From NCBI GenBank assembly GCA_958450365.1, contig CAUEEP010000752.1, positions 740,001 through 804,000 of the forward strand: a stretch of DNA of 64,000 nucleotides, given 5' to 3'. The notes below the pieces were generated by a model, which ran no database searches, had not been told where the DNA came from, and saw nothing but the letters and a program-made list of their open reading frames with translations. This document shows, piece by piece, positions 60,471-64,000 of this stretch. This stretch comes from Mesorhabditis belari. Its lineage: Eukaryota; Nematoda; Chromadorea; Rhabditida; Rhabditidae. Each line of letters starts with the position of its first letter. Position 1 is the stretch's first letter. The translations under genes and the position numbers were made by a program.

Positions 60471-61310
60471 AGAATTGAAAAAATGCAAAGGTTAAACATT
60501 GGAAATTGCTTTTTTTGACATTAAAGCTCTATATCTAGACTCAAATGTGAATTTTATTTCAAAACTTTGACGATCGTAACGATGACGATCGTTCTTGTTG
60601 TTAAAAATTGGCTCTATGGCCTTATTGGGCTTTCCAGAATCAATAGAATCAATCTAAAACTGTGAAGCAATGATTAACAATAACCATAAACTAAATTTAA
60701 CAAATCTGACAGTTTTTGACGTTTTAGATTGATTCTATTGATTCTGGAAAGCCCAAATCTGGCAAATCTGACAGAACTTAGAATCTTTAAACAATAGCAA
60801 TCTCTAAACAAACACGAAACCTTCGCATCTCTAAAAAATAGTAGTAGCTAAAAGAAAAGTTTCGGTTGACTTCCAGCATACTTTGACTAGAAAACAATAT
60901 TGTAACTGAGACTTTTAACTTTAATATTGCACTTTAATATTGCAATATTTAATATATAAGAATATTGTAGCTGGGTAGATCTTTTGCTTCTGTTATACCT
61001 AATTTTTATGAGGTCATTGATCTTCACAGTTTGAGAGACTACTATTGTTTAAAGATTCTAAGTTCTGTAAAATTTGCCGTCAGATTTGCTAAATTTGGTT
61101 TATGGTTATTGTTAATCATTGCTTCACAGTTTGAGATTGATTCTGGAAAGCCCAATAAGGCCATAGAGTCAATTTTTAACAACAAGACCGATCGTTATCG
61201 TTACGATCGTCAAAGTTTTGAAATAAAATTCACATTTGAGTTTATATATAAAGCTCTAATGTCAAAAAAAGCAATTTCCAATGTTCAACCTTTCAAAGTC
61301 ATCACTTGCA
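60471..61310. mobile_element. Foldback element
   Basis: Arms at about 60475-60740 and 61060-61305: AACATTGGAAATTGCTTTTT, CGATCGTAACGATGACGATC, GGCTCTATGGCCTTATTGGG and complements. A third partial piece lies at 60720-60760. The 116-residue open frame at 61031-61381 is on an arm and is not supported. Confidence 0.75.
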
Positions 61311-61904
61311 AAAGCAAATCAATCAAGCGAAGCAAAAAGACGGAAATTCTTAAAAACACTAAAGAAGCGATGGTGAGATGAGATATTTGAGTTCATCGGA
61401 ACAACTGAAAAAAAAAATATTTTCCATGTCACAGATTGAAATCTGAGAAGAAGGAATGAGCGGGAGAAGGGGCAAAATTTGCATAACAACAAACCGGGTT
61501 TTATTCTCGCTCATTGGCAGACCTCATAGCTAATCCCATTTTCAGAAAAAAGACATTAAGATCAAGATTTTTTCCTCGATTTTGAGAGGGTCATTAAAAT
61601 GATCGCTAAACCACAAAGCTTACAGAAATTGCGGTTTCACTTTTCAATTTTCCAAAATCCTAGTGACATTTTTTGACATTTCATTACTCTAAAGAACATT
61701 GTGTACAACATAAAAGAATAGAACAAGTTTTGACTGTTTTTGGCTGTTTTTGACAAGCTTTTTGACAGGTTTTATTATACGAAAAAATCTAAACAATCGT
61801 TCCACAAAGCTTAAAGAAATTGCGGTTTCACTTTTCAGTTTTCCAAAATCCTAGTGACATTTTTTGGTACTTTCCAGAAATTAGCATAAAGTACAAGGTG
61901 AGAC

Positions 61905-62312
61905 CTTTCCAATGATCAATAATGCTTATTGCTTATCAATACAGACCTTTCCAATGATCAATAAAACAGCTCACTATAATACAATCCAAATATGACTTTA
62001 AAGAATCGGTACTATCCAATTTTATCCGCCAAATTTTCATCTAAAATTTTGTCAACAGTTGGCTCTCCCCAGAGCTCAGTTAAACGAAACTATTCGGTAT
62101 CTTTTATTGTAAGAACGTTGATCAAATTGTACTTTCCAGAAATTAGCATAAAGTATAGGGTAAACTATTCGTTTAACTGAGCTCTGGGGAGAACCAACAG
62201 TTCGCTCTCCCCGGATGAAAATTTGGCGGATAAAACTGGATAGTACCGATTCTTTAAAGTGATATTTGGATTGTATCATAGTGAGCTGTTTCATTGATTG
62301 TTGGAAAGGTCT
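61905..62312. mobile_element. Foldback element
   Basis: GACCTTTCCAATGATCAATA ... AAGAATCGGTACTATCCAAT ... CTCCCCAGAGCTCAGTTAAA on the left pairs with the complements on the right; arms of about 150 bases. Confidence 0.8.
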
Positions 62313-62549
62313 GTGCTCTGCACTGAGACACGTCCTTTGCTTCATTTCTTTGTCTTATTTGTGAATTAACTGCAAGTGATAATCCGCAGCAATCTGGTTG
62401 TATATAACTGTAGCTTACTGTAGCTTACTTACTGTAGCTATTCTTCTTTGTATACTGTAACGAACAGATCTTACTGTATCTTTTATTGTAAGGACGTTGA
62501 TCGAATTGCGTTTTGCACATTGGTGTCTTTTTGGAAAACAACCACTTGG

Positions 62550-62940
62550 GACCAGGGTTTGAAACTTCAAGAAAACATTCAAGACATTTTCAGTCTTGTT
62601 GCTTAAGTACTAGGCAAACTGCAACGAACTGTATCTATTGTAAGAACTTTGATCAACTTGTGTTTGGCACATTCGTGTTTTTTGAAAACTACCACTTGAA
62701 ACTTTGTTTTCGAGGGTTTTCTATGCTGAGGAATCCAAATCCGTTATCAGTTTTTGAATTTTGAGGCCATCAAGACGGCTAACACAATAGACTTGTAATG
62801 AAAACATCTCAGTCCTTTTTTGCCGTTGGCAATTGAAGATTTTTTGTGTTTTTCTCAGCACCAAACATTCGATTTTGACTATTTTGACTATCATTTGATG
62901 CAGGATAAAATTGCGCGTCGAATCATACCAAAATCAACTC
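62550..62940. repeat. Dispersed repeat, inverted partner of 13600-13960
   Basis: Contains TTGTGTTTTTCTCAGCACCA, GAGGCCATCAAGACGGCTAA and ACTAGGCAAACTGCAACGAA, complementary to 13600-13960. Confidence 0.55.
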
Positions 62941-62999
62941 AAAATATAATCAAAAAGGGACTGACAGATGTTTTCGTTAAAAGTCTAGTACCCAGTATC

Positions 63000-63305
63000 A
63001 AGCATTATTACTTGCTAGCATTCCCAATCTCGAATTTCCCAAAGTTCATTTTGTGTTCTTTGCTTTTCTTTTCTTTCCAAAAACCAACAACCATTAGCTC
63101 TAACCGGCTGCCAAATCAGCAGGTCATTGAGAAATCGGTTGTGTCACTATAGAAAGGCAAAGAGATGAGCGCTGTCAGGACATAAAGGATCCGGTTTTGG
63201 AATAATGGAAAAGAAAACCGCTAATCCATATTGGGAAAGGCTGGCGCTAATGCTATCAAATGGATTCCTAGGGAATGAGTGTATATTTTCAACTGTTCAG
63301 CTGGA
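63000..63305 (+). repeat. Dispersed repeat of unknown type, copy 2
   Basis: Second copy of 12880-13190; preceded by 62820-62990, which in the first locus is replaced by other sequence. Confidence 0.6.
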
Positions 63306-63796
63306 GAGGTTTCAAAGTCTTTTAAAGTCTTTTAAAGACAAAGCCAAAGTCAAGAACAAACTTACAGACATCTATTTGTTAAAGATTTGAAGCTGATGTT
63401 CATTTGGTATCCGAATCGCATCGTTTTTTGCTGACTTGAACTTCCTGCTCAAAAAAGTATTTGCTCAAGCTCGTGGAGTGAAAGTTCTGATAACTCGGAG
63501 ATCATTAAAAAACTAGAGAAAGTCGTCTGAAAGAGTGACAAGAAAGCAAGTTCTAGTTCGTTTTTATGACTTTTAGTCCATTTCATTTCCACATCAGATC
63601 CCTAATTGCTAAACACCTTGCCGTATTTGTGAGAAAGGAAAGAAAAACGAGAAGAAACCCTTGCTTTGAGTGGTTTTCTATGACTGATTTATGATTTCTT
63701 TGGGAGAGACTAATGAATTCGAATCGATAAACAGTTTTTCTTTGATCTTGGCTTTGAAGCGGGCTCTGAACTTTCGAATCTCCACAGATTTACATA

Positions 63797-64000
63797 CAGT
63801 CAAATGTCTCTAATAACGACACCCCTCGAGACCGGGATCAGACTGACGTTATATAGAGGTGTCGTTATAGAGAACGCAATTTTATTTAGCATTAAATGAT
63901 AGTCAAAATCAAAGGGTTGTTGCCGAGGAAAACACAAAAAACCTTCAATTGGCAAGGGCAAAAAAGAACCGACAGATGTTTTCGTTACAGTCTATTGTGT
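63797..64000. mobile_element. pogo/Tigger-like terminal repeat and adjoining repeat
   Basis: After a TA, CAGTCAAATGTCTCTAATAA and CGACACC, with the complementary GGTGTCGTTATAGAGA 60 bases on. The CAGTC...TATAACGA form is that of pogo-type transposon ends. The last 120 bases repeat 13645-13745. Confidence 0.5.

Noticed and set aside
61031..61381. 116-residue frame
   Set aside because: It covers one arm of a foldback element; no motif and no splice context.

Overview
The window looks like nematode nuclear DNA, most likely from a rhabditid. The reasons are small exons with TTTCAG/TTTTAG acceptors, several tandem genes of the nematode-specific C6 (DUF281) family, a tRNA-Thr cluster resembling the Caenorhabditis type, and very many foldback elements (MITEs). 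I cannot name the species. The DNA is AT-rich and gene-poor. Introns reach about 5 kb and are filled with transposon debris. All multi-exon gene models below are my own; they were built by eye from protein motifs, splice signals and reading phase.

Layout: (1) 0.9-12.7 kb, + strand: a 13-exon gene whose first ~205 residues are a metallo-beta-lactamase-fold hydrolase of the MBLAC1 type with all metal ligands present, followed by a Thr-rich linker and an unrecognised C-terminal part. Its introns hold two LINE 3' ends with a duplicated piece of exon 3, an antisense 5' fragment of a KQT (KCNQ)-type potassium channel gene, a zinc-ribbon transposon relic, and several MITEs. (2) 14.0-17.4, 23.1-33.1, 39.1-40.6, 41.1-45.7, 51.2-55.5 and 57.3-59.6 kb, all on the - strand: six paralogous genes for small secreted proteins with the plan signal peptide, Cys-x-Arg-Thr, Thr-rich mucin-like stretch, C6 domain. 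Exon boundaries and phases are conserved throughout. One copy has a 191-codon, almost pure threonine exon. (3) 19.6-21.4 kb: a cluster of eight tRNA-Thr genes (TGT, CGT, AGT) on both strands plus one broken copy; all CGT copies and one AGT copy carry short introns. (4) Between and inside these: two Tc1/mariner-type elements, a TTAA-flanked piggyBac deletion derivative, pogo-like pieces, at least a dozen foldback elements in repeated families, microsatellites, minisatellites and tRNA-like relics.

The C6 genes probably encode extracellular, heavily O-glycosylated mucin-like proteins, judging from the signal peptide and long Thr runs; their function is unknown. The neighbouring hydrolase gene carries a Thr-rich exon of the same phase class, which hints at exon sharing. 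The most interesting items are the C6 array with its poly-Thr exon expansion, the intron-containing tRNA-Thr cluster, the captured KQT fragment, the ISXO2-like zinc-ribbon relic, and a tandem repeat with snRNA/SL-RNA-like features.
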